Assembly: GCA_022113835.1 (NCBI GenBank)
Contig: JAILWY010000019.1
Coordinates: 6,224,001-6,288,000, forward strand
Source: Atopsyche davidsoni
Lineage: Eukaryota; Arthropoda; Insecta; Trichoptera; Hydrobiosidae
Length of the DNA stretch: 64,000 bases
Reading direction: 5' to 3'
The position numbers and the translations under genes are program-made. The notes under the pieces are model-generated. The model did not search any database and had not been told where the DNA came from. It worked only from the letters and a program-made list of their open reading frames with translations. Positions 24,255 to 33,966 of the stretch are shown piece by piece; the stretch's first letter is position 1; each line of letters opens with the position of its first letter.

Positions 24255-24795
24255 TTACCTGTCGAAATCGTGTCATTTGATTAATTTTATTGTCACTTTA
24301 TTTTTCTATGTCGAATGTTGATTTTTTTTATAAACTTTTGAAAAAACTATAAATTATATTTACCTATTTTTTATTATTTAATTAACGTCCATTTGCAGGG
24401 TAAAATAAAATCTTAAAGATGTTGAAAAATTTGATGGAATGACGACTTTTCAAAACCAAAGTTTGTTTAAAACAATTTTTTTTTTTAATTTTTATAATAA
24501 TTATTCGCACAGGGTTTATATTTTATTTTTAAATTCCAATTTAAAAAAAAGACTGTTAAATGTTTATGACTCTTGGAACAGGGACATGACGAATCTCCAA
24601 ATTCATACACTTCAATCGGAAAAACACATATTAATCATATTTAAAGTATATTCACAATAAATAAAAATATGTTTTGATCGGAAGAAGGAATGTATCTAAC
24701 TTTTCGCATTTAAATTTTTTTGATTGGTGCAGTCGATTTTTCGCAAAACGGACCAGAAAATGATTAAAAAAAACTCGAGTATGGGACTTAGGCCC
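24255..24795 (+). mobile_element. Foldback element copy with only one arm
   Basis: Matches the centre and right arm of the element at 4246-5090, including TTAATTAACGTCCATTT, GATGTTGAAAAATT, and the end GATTTTTCGCAAAACGGACC then ACTTAGGCCC. The left arm is absent. Confidence 0.8.
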
Positions 24796-25194
24796 ATTAT
24801 ATTATATCCGCACTATCCGTCATTTTAATCATGTCAAAAGCAAAGCAACAATGTGAAGCTATCGTATGAATGCAGCGTGAATGTTTGTGTATCCGAACCA
24901 ATGCGAATGCCTTTCCACCTCAATATATTCAATATAAAATATTAACAACATGAATTATGAATTTGTAATACAGTCTGTAAGAATTGTTTGAAGCAATCAA
25001 ATGACTTTACTGTTACAATTGCAAATATTTAAAGTAAGAAATAGGAAGCAACACGTTTTCATTGTGATGTTTTGTAACTTTGCAGAAGACAGAATATTAT
25101 CTTAATAATAACAATGAGATCAGTTCGGGGTAGCAGTAAGATCGATGCTGAATGTTTTCATGTGGATAGTCTCAAATAACGCAACGTGTAAAAT

Positions 25195-25860
25195 TTTCTT
25201 CTTCTTTTGTTGCCTCTCCTCATTGGAGGTTGGTGACCATTTCCTCGAAAATATCTCTATCCACTGGCGCAAATTCCACATCCACTTCCTTCATTAAATG
25301 CTCCTTTTTCCTTCGATTTTTTCTTGGACAATCAGCTGGAGGATGCCATACTTATTGTTGCAAAAAATGTATCCAAAATAGGAGACCTCTCGCTTCTTTA
25401 CCAACGTCAAGAGTTCTCTTTTTTTGCGCATTCGCTTGCTTGCAAATTACTAAATGTACTGCGTGGTGTCTCAATCCTCAGTTTAATTTCCTGGTCAGGA
25501 TCCCAGTTCTCATCAAGCAGCTGCCTAAGTACCGAAATCTTTTAACTCACTCTACTACTTTGTTGTCGATATAGATATTGATGTTGTCAATCAACTTTCT
25601 GCTGACAATCATTGTTTTCGTTTTTCTATGTTCATTTTCTATGAGAAGCCGTACTTACGGTTAGCATCGTTGACTTTATCGAGCACTGTCTACTAGGAGG
25701 ACAGTATCATCAGCATATCGTATGTTAATTAGTGGCCTACCGTTTATTTCAATACCGATTTCACAATCGCCTAGGGCCTCGTTAAAAATTGCTTCTGAGT
25801 AAAATACTCAAAGTCAGAATCACAACTGCCACCTGTCTCGTTTAATATAAAAAAAGTGAT
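25195..25860 (-). pseudogene. LINE reverse transcriptase fragment (RTE/CR1-like), minus strand
   Basis: On the minus strand the 25660-25790 part reads EALGDCEIGIEINGRPLIN followed by IRYADDTVLL, the catalytic YADD box of a non-LTR reverse transcriptase. Further along come KTKTMIVSRK, VKRFRYLGSCL, and then, after a gap, LTLVKKREVSYFGYIFCNNK and VANLRRG-like ending. Stops and frameshifts (for example between the YADD block and the KTKTMIV block) make it non-functional. The 25330-25430 part is a near twin of 35830-35930. Confidence 0.75.
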
Positions 25861-25869
25861 TGCAACCCG

Positions 25870-27165
25870 ATTGTGCCACTGGAGCGAAAAAAGCTTTTGA
25901 AAAGGCTATGAATAGAAACAAATTGGCTGAAAAGGCGTCCCTTACTCTGTGTGATCCAGTGCATGTCCAATCTTAAACTAACAGATGGAAAAACTGTAGA
26001 TTTAGTAACTCGTATATCAATTTTCCAGTATTGTAGTTTATCTGATAACGTGGGAAGAGAGCTGACGTCGGACGGTTTATCAAAATGGTTAGGATAATGG
26101 CTAGAAAATGTATGGCATATTTTGTAAATAGCGCTGTCAGTTTTCAAAAAGCAAGAATATTTTCAGATCATTAACGGTTTATATGTCCTACACGTGATTA
26201 AAAAATAAGGCGGTGGAAATAATCCGTTACTTATAGCTACAAGATGAAATAAATTACACTTGGTATAATCACATTTGTTATAAGAAATCTTAAACTCTTG
26301 GGTACAATGCCGCGTTGTTCTTGCAATTTCCGACTTTCAGATATCGGGAATATAAAATTCCTGAAGAATTCTAAACACCGAATGCGACAAAACTCGCTGA
26401 ATGCATGATTTTTTTATGTATATGAATAAATAACTGGAAGATACAGATCAGAAAATGAAGTTGTTACTAAGTTTTACCAGTATAAGAAAACGCTACAACT
26501 TATTATTAAAAATCTAAACAACTCTACTGTTACCCACTAAGTTTTATACTTATGTGATTAATGAAGATCTTGCATTTATGATCAAGGTAGAAGTCCATTA
26601 AGATATACAGTAAGAAGCATGAAGTAAACAACCTTTAGAATTTATTTAAAGCGCGTGTTTACCAATAACTAGAAACGAATCGTCAAGTTAGAGATTCACC
26701 AGAATTTGGGTGTCCATGTGACAGCGTGTGAGCTTTATGTGTGCTTGCCTGATACTGAAATATGTTTTGCATTTGTATTTAAGATGCTTGGCTACAAATT
26801 TTAAATATTTTTTTAGCAACTTGCCCACCTATCGGAAAGACTGCGTTCACAGCTTAGCACTGCTCGAGTGTCTCCCGATAATGAATGTACGCGTCGCGGG
26901 TTCGAAAAGAGGCTCTAGGCTGAAAACTGTATAGGGGTTGATTTACTAACCACGTGGAAGGGTTGAGCGGGCGTCTGGCATATCGACCACTACGGCGCTG
27001 GCCGGCGCGGGTCTATGCAAATGATCCGGTCTACTTACGGCAGAGGGAAATATCCTCAGAGCCATATCAGACCCTCACTCGATACGAAGACTTCTCGCCG
27101 TTCTTTGAACTCCTCAACTACTTAGTCGTGATAAAAATACTCATTCTTTGTATGTGAATTTAAAT
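25870..27165. other. Interval without recognised gene
   Basis: Scattered short frames only. A CGCGTCGCGGGTTCGAAA stretch near 26890 has a B-box-like core and could be a worn SINE head. Confidence 0.4.
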
Positions 27166-27171
27166 TATATA

Positions 27172-28397
27172 CGGTTATAATTTTTTCGGATTTTCTAGGA
27201 GATGGCGATACTAGTATTGAATCGCATCAGGCTATACTTTAACATTTCACTGTGAAGCGTCATTATTGTTTTTTTGTTTTCAGTATATGTCATATCGCTG
27301 AAGTGTATACAACGTTCATGTCAACTTTGGTACCAACAAAACGCAATTTGTGGGAAGCTTTACATTTCTGTTTCAATTGGAAGAAAAAACCCCAGCTGAA
27401 AGTCACCGATTGCTGTGTGACGTGTGAGAACTGGTTTCGACGCTTTAACAATGTTGATTTCGATGTGGATGACAAAGAACGTCCAGGCCAACCAAAAAAA
27501 TTCGAAGATGAAGAATTAGAGGCATTGCTCGATATTGACTTGTGTCAAACGCAAGCAGAACTCGCAGAATCATTGGGAGTTGATCGAGCAATAATTTCAA
27601 GACACTTAAAAGCATTGGGAATGATTCAAAAGCAAGGAAATTGGGTGCCACATGAATTGAAGCCGAGAGACGTCGAAAGGCGATTTTGCAATTCGGAAAT
27701 GCTGCTTGAACGCCCCAAAAAGAAGTCATTTTTGCATCGTATCATCACTGGTGATGAAAAATGGATTTGCTACGACAACCTGAAAAAATCATGGGGTAAG
27801 CCCAGACATGCATCAACATCGACGGCCAGGCCAAATATTCATGGCGCCAAGGTAATCCTGTGTAGTTGATGGGATCAGAAGGGTGTCATCCACTATGAGC
27901 AGCTGAAATCAGGCCAAACTATCACGGACGAGTTCTACAGACAACAATTGATGCGTTTGAAGCGAGCATTGGCAGAAAAACGGCCAGAATATGCGACCAG
28001 GCGCGAGTCTGTAATTTTCCATCATGACAATGCTCGGCCACATGTTGCTAAATCGGTTAAAACCTATTTGGAAAACAGTGGATGGGAAGTTCTGCCTCAC
28101 CCGTCTTATAGCCCAGACCTTGCCCCTTCCGACTACCACTTGTTGAAATCGATGCAGAATGCCCTTTCTGCGGTAAATACGCTTAACTTTTGAACAGGGT
28201 ATCAAAAATTGGCTTGATTCTTTCTTGGCTTCAAAAGGCGAACAGTTCTTTTGGACTGGAATCCATAATTTCCCCAAAAGATGGGAGAAAGTAGTGGCTA
28301 GCGATGGACAATACTTTGAATAGAATATATTGTAGCATTTTTTTATAATAAAGCTCCAATTTCACGTAAAAATCAGACAAAATTAAGGCACACACCG
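27172..28397 (+). mobile_element. Near full-length mauritiana-type mariner element
   Basis: Flanked by TA at 27170-27171 and 28398-28399. The right end (reverse complement CGGTGTGTGCCTTAATTTTG) and left end (CGGTTATAATTTTTTCGG) align as terminal repeats if the left has lost about 8 bp. The 1226 bp length fits the usual ~1.3 kb. Confidence 0.75.
27318..28323 (+). pseudogene. Mariner transposase, one nonsense codon and one frameshift
   Basis: DDD transposase for cut-and-paste movement at TA sites. I start it at the ATG at 27318 because the following MSTLVPTK matches the N-terminus of Mos1-like proteins; an upstream ATG at 27252 would add 22 unrelated residues. In order there are a helix-turn-helix region (ELAESLGVDRAIISRHLKAL), the linker WVPHEL, KSFLHRIITGDEKW with the first catalytic Asp (about residue 146), HHDNARPH with the second (about 237), and YSPDLAPSDYHLL with the third (about 272). 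The last two are separated by 34 residues, the D,D34D signature of mariner. A TGA at 27867-27869 replaces a conserved Trp in the same frame, and a one-base shift near 28190 puts the last 43 codons in another frame, ending TAG at 28321. Otherwise the frame is open, so decay is recent. Confidence 0.9.
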
Positions 28398-28399
28398 TA

Positions 28400-29648
28400 T
28401 ACATTTATTTATTATTATTGTATCATTCTTTCCGACTCACAGACAAGCCTCAAACGCGGCAGAGCAAAAAAATCTGCAAAACAGACGAGTCCGTATATTT
28501 ATTTTATAAGTAATTTAAGTAACCGGTTCACCCACGAAACGACGAGAAAATTACACACATTAAATGACATTCAAACCTTTGCTAATTGAGGATTACAGCG
28601 GTAAGCCATTGGCTTTGACTCACACCTGTTTTTATTTTTCACTAAGCCTGTATTATATATTTATATATTTAATAGTTCTCTGTGGTAACTTTAAGTGATT
28701 GATGGTTGTGTTTTTGACCGTGTTTCAACAATTCGCAGTTAGGTTAGGGTCAAACTCAGTTGAAATACTCACCAAGTCTTCAGAATACGGTTTTCCTTTG
28801 TTGCGTTGGTCTTAATTATTCATTCTAATATAATTCACACGGCGTATGGTGATTCGAGGAAAACCGGGACAGGTTGTCCACAACATCAATCAACGTGAAC
28901 ACTGCGTACCTATTCATGAATTCACCCATTTTCTTTTAAGAGTACCCTGTCTATAATAATAATTAAAATTCTCGAAGATGGCCCCACCATTATCGGGACC
29001 GAAAAGCCGAAACTTTAGGGGAAACGCGAACACCTAAGAACGTAGTATTATTTATATCATGGGGCTTCAAAAACTATGTGATATATATATATATAATTTC
29101 ATCATTTGCTCATTGAATAATAAAATCCCGTAACAGTAATGCCCTTTCGAAGGCTTTGCCATGACCATAAACAGTGCAGGCTCTAATTTGATTCCGTGGA
29201 TTGACGACAGGTTTTCTATGGTCACGCCAACAAAATGGCGGCTTGAATATTATTAACACATTAAATGCGTCATTTAACCTTAACATTTTAAAATATTCAC
29301 TTTATGTTGCACTACCTGCTATAGATTACAATTCATATTTATACTTAATTAGGTGCCACTAAATAAAATGATTTATTAGGCTTTGTAGTTGTATTGCAAA
29401 AAACTGATAAAATAACTGTGTGTATTAAAGTACTATACATATAAAATAATTTAAAGCTAGTATGCTTCTGGAAGTTGTATTACTCTGTACTATTGTGACA
29501 AAATCACATATAAGCACAAAATACTATAGAAGTTTGCATATTTGAGAAACACAATGGCGTATACAAAAGTTGCGTGCAAAAACCTGTCAATCTCTAGGTT
29601 TTTAATTGTACATTTATATAAATAGAGTGTTATTTTAAGGTCATTATA
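28400..29648. other. Interval without recognised gene
   Basis: AT-rich. An inverted piece of SINE family 2 (ACGAAACGACGAGAAAA) is at about 28535. A TA microsatellite lies near 29080-29095. Confidence 0.5.
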
Positions 29649-29653
29649 CCTAT

Positions 29654-29906
29654 TGTACCGGACGTCGGCAAAGCGTTTTTGACGCTGGCCTCACGACGGT
29701 GGACGACTGCCTTTTTTATGTTCCCACCGGCACGTTGGCAGCATTGTGGCTAACTTCATGAACCATATTGTTACTATCTTCATGTGCAATAAATGACAGT
29801 TGAGATACGAATACAAAACGTTGGCGGTTTAAGTTAACCTCTCCCTTCCCGGCATACATCCAAATCCCCATCAATTACAGTCTTTGTGCCAGAAAAGTGT
29901 GGTACA
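29654..29906 (+). repeat. 5' LTR
   Basis: 253 bp, TG...CA ended, followed after three bases by TGGTCCTTCGAAACGG, which is placed like a primer binding site although I could not match it to a tRNA. An AATAAA lies at about 29787-29793. Confidence 0.92.
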
Positions 29907-30072
29907 AAGTGGTCCTTCGAAACGGATTAGAGTCAGTGTTTGATTTGGATGTGGAAGGTGAAGTTCAGCGTTCTATAAGTGGTAGAACAACCGAACGTGT
30001 GCCGTGCTAAAGCCCTGCAAACCGCGGAAATTACGGCCTTACAACCCGTAAAGATTGCAACGACTTGTAAAG

Positions 30073-32550
30073 ATGCCTTCCACCCGATCTGGTGCGAATG
30101 CCGCCGCAAAAGGCAGAGCTGGGTCCGATTCGGGAAGCGAATCGTCCCGAAACTCTGATCGGATAACGACAGAGAATGCGATCACGCAGATGCGCCGCGA
30201 GTTAGAGGAAGCACAGCGTGTAGCGCGTGAGATGGAGGCCCGGTATAATGCTCTGGAGGCCGCGAACGCTGTACAGACAGCCACCCGAGGAAGTGCCGCC
30301 GCCGGGCCGAGCGCCGGTCCCGCTACCGTGATCGCCGCTGCCGCCCCGGTCACGCCGGCGCCATATATCTCTCCGGACTCGTGGCACACGGAGGGACTGA
30401 CAAACGACCCGCATCGTCAAACCGCGGCATGGGTTTCCCAGCAAGACAACCCTCTTGCTCGGATGATGACCGCCGTCACTGATGTAATGCGGCAATTCTC
30501 CGACTCCCAAAATCCGAGACAGGATACAGCGAGAGCGTATCCGGGAACGTCGCCTCTGCACCGTACAGCAGACGAGCCGGCGATCGAGTTCCCTATGTCA
30601 TCGCCACTGCACCGGACAGCAGACAAGCCGGCGATGATGTATGTCCAATCGGACTCGGCGGCGAGAGTGTCGCCGCCGCCCCAGGACGTTCCTGCTCACC
30701 CCGACTCAAGGGGGATGAGGCAGATGGAGGCCTTCATCGCAAGGCAGTCCAGCATCAAGGACTTGCCCTCATTCAACGGAGACCCGATGGAGTGGCCCAC
30801 CTTTATTGCCCAATGGGAGCAGTCGACGGAGGTGTGTGCGCTCACCGACGCCGAAAATCTGATTAGGTTACGGCAGGCACTGAAAGGCGAGGCGCGACTC
30901 GCGGTCGCAGGTATGCTGAGCGACCCCGAGCGAGTTCGCGACATCATCAACTCGCTGCGCGTGAGTTTTGGCGATCAGGATACGATCGTCAGCCGGATGA
31001 TGGAGGACATGCAACAAATGCCGAGCCTCAATGATCACAGTGGGATCGACAAAGTAATCGACATGGCAGTCGCGATAAAAAATCTCGTCGCTGTCATCGG
31101 AAAGGTCGGAACGCGATATTTGGCCCTCCCAAGACTGCTCGCCTCAATGGTCGAGAAATTGCCTTTCTGCATCCAGTTCTTATGGTTGCACGACAACTCC
31201 CACAAGCCGCTCGATGGCGAAAGGCCGACGCTCGCCGAACTGGGAATCTGGCTGATGTCGCACTGTGAGCACGCAGCCTTTGCGGGGCTCGAGCGGAAGC
31301 GCAACGTAGGGAGAAGGCGGCGGGAAACGCATGTCCTGGCCACAAGCGGCCGGCGCGACCCGGGAGACGACGATCACGACGATCGCTGTGATAACCGCCG
31401 CCAGGATGGCCGCCAGGATGGCCGCCAGGATGGCCGCCAGGATGGCCGCCAGGATGGCCGCCAGGATGGCCGCCAGGATGGCCGCCAGGATGGCCGCCAG
31501 GATGGCCGCCAGGATGGCCGCCAGGATGGCCGCCAGGATGGCCGCCAGGATGGCCGCCAGGATGGCCGCCAGGATGGCCGCCAAGATGGCCGCAAGTATG
31601 GCCGCCAGGATGGCCGCCAAAATGGCCGCCAAAATGGCCGCCAAGATGGCCGCCAAGATGGCCTCCAAAATGGCCGCCAAGGAAAGCGCTATGGAACATT
31701 GCTCACCTGCCTTACAACCAGGGCAGTGCGTCTAGAGAGTGCCGGAGGCCGCCCAGGCGCGGCGGCGGAGCCACGGCCGCGGTCGCCCTCCGCGCCGGCA
31801 GCCCGCGATGCCCCGGGGCCGCTTGAACGTGCGGGCCGGGACTCGCCCTACATCGGGGGCATGCGGACCAGAGAGCCGCCGATTGCGCCTCTGCTGGCAC
31901 CGCTGGCAGCCCGCGACGTCCCGCAGCCGATTGCACTGGCGGACGGGGATCGCCGCCAGGATGGCCGCAAGGATCGCCGCCAGGATGGCCGCAAGGATCG
32001 CCGCCAGCATGGCCGCAAGGATCGCCGCCAGCATGGCCGCAAGGATCGCCGGGACGCGCCTCACACCGGGACGCCGCCGCGTGCGTCCCTCCCAGCTGCG
32101 ATGGCAGCGAGCAGCGTCCCTTCGTCGCTTGAACTCGCGAGTCGGGATGCGCTGCACACCGGGGAGCCACCGCCTGCGCCACTCTGGGCTGCGTTGGCAA
32201 CCAGCGACGAAGATGGCTGGACGAGTGACCCCGCGGAATTAGCACCCGCACCACTGTGTGCTACACAGCCGATAACCTGCGTACCGACGCTGCCTGAGAC
32301 AGCGCGACGTGCGAAGGTTATGAAGATAAACCACCACCCTCAAATGGGGGGAGCTAGTAGACTTATGCTTGCGCTTGGCCTGTTATGTATAAGCAGCGCA
32401 AGATACCTAGAGCTGCACCGAAGTGATTGTGCAATCAAAATGCACATTTCACCGAGAATCCGGTGCCCTGTTGAAGGCTTACTATCGCCTAAATGGGATT
32501 TGTTGAAATCAGAGCGTACGGACAAACGCTTTGCTTCAACGCTGGCCTAA
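30073..32550 (+). CDS. gag: Gag-like protein of the LTR element with repeat-built C-terminus
   Basis: An 825-residue frame. Start chosen at the ATG at 30073 (AAAGATGCCTTCC); the frame is open slightly upstream but without an ATG. Residues about 25-65 look coiled coil (RRELEEAQRVAREMEARY). Residues about 218-400 match the DUF1759 Gag core of BEL/Pao elements: LPSFNGDPMEWPTFIAQW, then ALTDAENLIRLRQALKG. Then, at about residues 440-540, QDGR is repeated more than 20 times, followed by KRYGTLLTCLTTRAVRLES, which resembles the start of a BEL/Pao integrase core (usual form TCLTTRAVHLE). After that come Pro/Ala-rich modules and a second short QDGRKDRR array. No CCHC zinc knuckle was seen. Presumed role: capsid protein of virus-like particles in the cytoplasm. 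GC content is far above the surroundings. Confidence 0.85.
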   Translation: MPSTRSGANAAAKGRAGSDSGSESSRNSDRITTENAITQMRRELEEAQRVAREMEARYNALEAANAVQTATRGSAAAGPSAGPATVIAAAAPVTPAPYISPDSWHTEGLTNDPHRQTAAWVSQQDNPLARMMTAVTDVMRQFSDSQNPRQDTARAYPGTSPLHRTADEPAIEFPMSSPLHRTADKPAMMYVQSDSAARVSPPPQDVPAHPDSRGMRQMEAFIARQSSIKDLPSFNGDPMEWPTFIAQWEQSTEVCALTDAENLIRLRQALKGEARLAVAGMLSDPERVRDIINSLRVSFGDQDTIVSRMMEDMQQMPSLNDHSGIDKVIDMAVAIKNLVAVIGKVGTRYLALPRLLASMVEKLPFCIQFLWLHDNSHKPLDGERPTLAELGIWLMSHCEHAAFAGLERKRNVGRRRRETHVLATSGRRDPGDDDHDDRCDNRRQDGRQDGRQDGRQDGRQDGRQDGRQDGRQDGRQDGRQDGRQDGRQDGRQDGRQDGRQDGRQDGRKYGRQDGRQNGRQNGRQDGRQDGLQNGRQGKRYGTLLTCLTTRAVRLESAGGRPGAAAEPRPRSPSAPAARDAPGPLERAGRDSPYIGGMRTREPPIAPLLAPLAARDVPQPIALADGDRRQDGRKDRRQDGRKDRRQHGRKDRRQHGRKDRRDAPHTGTPPRASLPAAMAASSVPSSLELASRDALHTGEPPPAPLWAALATSDEDGWTSDPAELAPAPLCATQPITCVPTLPETARRAKVMKINHHPQMGGASRLMLALGLLCISSARYLELHRSDCAIKMHISPRIRCPVEGLLSPKWDLLKSERTDKRFASTLA
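31396..31682 (+). repeat. 12 bp minisatellite (CCAGGATGGCCG)n in the gag frame
   Basis: About 24 tandem units; the first two thirds are nearly perfect, the last third varies (AAGATGG, AAAATGG, AGTATGG). Because 12 is a multiple of three, every frame on both strands can stay open. It encodes QDGR in the gag frame. Confidence 0.95.
31949..32050 (+). repeat. 24 bp minisatellite encoding DRRQDGRK-like modules
   Basis: About four units of GATCGCCGCCAGGATGGCCG plus AAG, related to the 12 bp array upstream and lying in the gag frame. Confidence 0.85.
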
Positions 32551-33737
32551 CTGCTGCGCCGGCTACCCGCCGCCGCGGCCGCCTCGCCGTCGCCGCCACC
32601 CCGGCCGCGCCGATGCCCTCGCCGCCGCCCCGGTCGCCCCGACGCCCTCGCCGCCGCCGCTGGCCGCCCCGACGCCCTCGCCGCCGCCCCGGCCGCCCCG
32701 ACGCCCTCGCCGCCGCCCCGGTCGCCCCGACGCCCTCGCCGCCGCCCCGGTCGCCCCGACGCCCTCGCCGCCGCCCCGGTCGCCCCGACGCCCTCGTCGC
32801 CGCCGCTGGCCGCCCCGACGCCCTCGCCGCCGCCGCTGGCCGCCCCGACGCCCTCACCGCCGCCGCTGGCCGCCCCGACGCCCTCGCCGCCGCCTGGGCC
32901 CCTCCCAGCTGCGTTGGCAACGCGAGGCGGGACGCGCCCTTCGTCGATGCCGCGCCTGCCAGGGAGCCGCCGATTGCGCCTCCGCTGGCCGCGCTCGCAT
33001 CCCGCGACGTCCCGCCGCCGACAGGACTGGCGGAGCGGGACGCGCCCTTCGTCGATGCCGCGCCTGCCAGGGAGACGCCGATTGCGCCTCCGCTGGCCGC
33101 GCTCGCATCCCGCGACGTCCCGCCGCCGACAGGACTGGCGGAGCGGGACGCGCCCTTCGTCGATGCCGCGCCTGCCAGGGAGACGCCGATTGCGCCTCCG
33201 CTGGCCGCGCTCGCATCCCGCGACGTCCCGCCGCCGACAGGACTGGCGGAGCGGGACGCGCCCTTCGTCGATGCCGCGCCTGCCAGGGAGACGCCGATTG
33301 CGCCTCCGCTGGCCGCGCTCGCATCCCGCGACGTCCCGCCGCCGACAGGACTGGCGGAGCGGGACGCGCCCTTCATCGATGCCGCGCGTGCCAGGGAGCC
33401 GCCGATTGCGCCTCCGCTGGCCGCGCTGGCAGCCCGCAATGTCCCTTCGCCGCTTAAACTTGCGAGTCGGGACGCGCCCACCAGGAAGCCGCCGCCCCGG
33501 CCGCCCGACGCTACTTGCCGCCGCCCCGGCCGCCCCGACGCACTTGTCGCCGCCCCGGCTGCGCCGTCGCCCGACGCCATCGTCGCTCCACCGCCGTCTT
33601 CGTCGCCTCCGTCTACGCCAAGCCCGACGCTCGCCCGCACATCCGCCGACGCCGGAAAAACGGACAGCCGACGTGGATCAGGAGTATGGCAGAGCCCTAC
33701 TGGGGGAGTGTACCGGACGTCGGCAAAGCGTTTTTGA
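32493..33737 (+). CDS. Second open frame of the LTR element: Pro/Ala/Arg-rich repeat protein
   Basis: A 414-codon frame starting at ATG 32493, overlapping the last 58 bases of gag in the -1 frame and ending 29 bases inside the 3' LTR. The first part (about residues 30-145) is translated from a 29-30 bp minisatellite and changes phase from unit to unit, giving PSPPPRSPRR- and RPDALAAA-like runs. Then five 36-residue modules follow (REPPIAPPLAALASRDVPPP, TGLAERDAPFVDAAPA). The last part is Pro-rich. A gag segment near residues 600-625 carries the same module (REPPIAPLLAPLAARDVPQP). No enzyme motif. It could be expressed by frameshifting from gag, from its own ATG, or be merely open because of repeat structure and GC content. 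Confidence 0.45.
   Translation: MGFVEIRAYGQTLCFNAGLTAAPATRRRGRLAVAATPAAPMPSPPPRSPRRPRRRRWPPRRPRRRPGRPDALAAAPVAPTPSPPPRSPRRPRRRPGRPDALVAAAGRPDALAAAAGRPDALTAAAGRPDALAAAWAPPSCVGNARRDAPFVDAAPAREPPIAPPLAALASRDVPPPTGLAERDAPFVDAAPARETPIAPPLAALASRDVPPPTGLAERDAPFVDAAPARETPIAPPLAALASRDVPPPTGLAERDAPFVDAAPARETPIAPPLAALASRDVPPPTGLAERDAPFIDAARAREPPIAPPLAALAARNVPSPLKLASRDAPTRKPPPRPPDATCRRPGRPDALVAAPAAPSPDAIVAPPPSSSPPSTPSPTLARTSADAGKTDSRRGSGVWQSPTGGVYRTSAKRF
32577..32905 (+). repeat. 29-30 bp GC-rich minisatellite
   Basis: GACGCCCTCGCCGCCGCC repeats with starts at 32641, 32671, 32700, 32729, 32758, 32787 and 32817, i.e. 29 or 30 bp apart. The non-triplet unit length makes the encoded peptide shift frame between units. 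Confidence 0.9.
32930..33430 (+). repeat. 108 bp (36-codon) tandem repeat, five units
   Basis: The marker TCGTCGATGCCGCGCCTGCC starts at 32941, 33049, 33157, 33265 and (variant TCATCGATG) 33373, exactly 108 bp apart. Middle units are almost identical; the outer ones differ at a few bases. Confidence 0.95.
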
Positions 33738-33961
33738 CGCTGGCCTCACGACGGTGGACGACTGCCTTTTTTATGTTCCCACCGGCACGTTGGCAGCATT
33801 GTGGCTAACTTCATGAACCATATTGTTACTATCTTCATGTGCAATAAATGACAGTTGAGATACGAATACAAAACGTTGGCGGTTTAAGTTAACCTCTCCC
33901 TTCCCGGCATACATCCAAATCCCCATCAATTACAGTCTTTGTGCCAGAAAAGTGTGGTACA
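33709..33961 (+). repeat. 3' LTR
   Basis: Same 253 bp as the 5' LTR, with no difference noticed. Preceded by the purine tract TGGGGGAG and followed by the target duplication CCTAT. Confidence 0.92.
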
Positions 33962-33966
33962 CCTAT

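Larger units (their letters stand above)
29649..33966 (+). mobile_element. Young BEL/Pao-like LTR retrotransposon lacking pol
   Basis: Two 253 bp LTRs (29654-29906, 33709-33961) look identical base for base, start TGTACCGG and end GTGGTACA, and are bounded by a 5 bp target duplication CCTAT (29649-29653, 33962-33966). A purine tract (TGGGGGAG) precedes the right LTR. Between them lie a Gag gene with the BEL/Pao-type core, a scrap of integrase, several GC-rich minisatellites and a second open frame. No protease, reverse transcriptase or RNase H motif was seen, so it must depend on another element for movement. Confidence 0.92.

Noticed and set aside
30039..30389. Long minus-strand frames over the gag gene, and others across 31094-33640
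   Set aside because: They mirror a GC-rich, repeat-built plus-strand frame; the peptides are low complexity and lack any domain. Stops are rare simply because of composition and triplet-sized repeats.
32515..32550. End of gag resembling the start of the LTR (AAACGCTTTGCTTCAACGC versus AAAGCGTTTTTGACGC)
   Set aside because: The likeness covers about 20 bases with mismatches and no flanking support for a third LTR.
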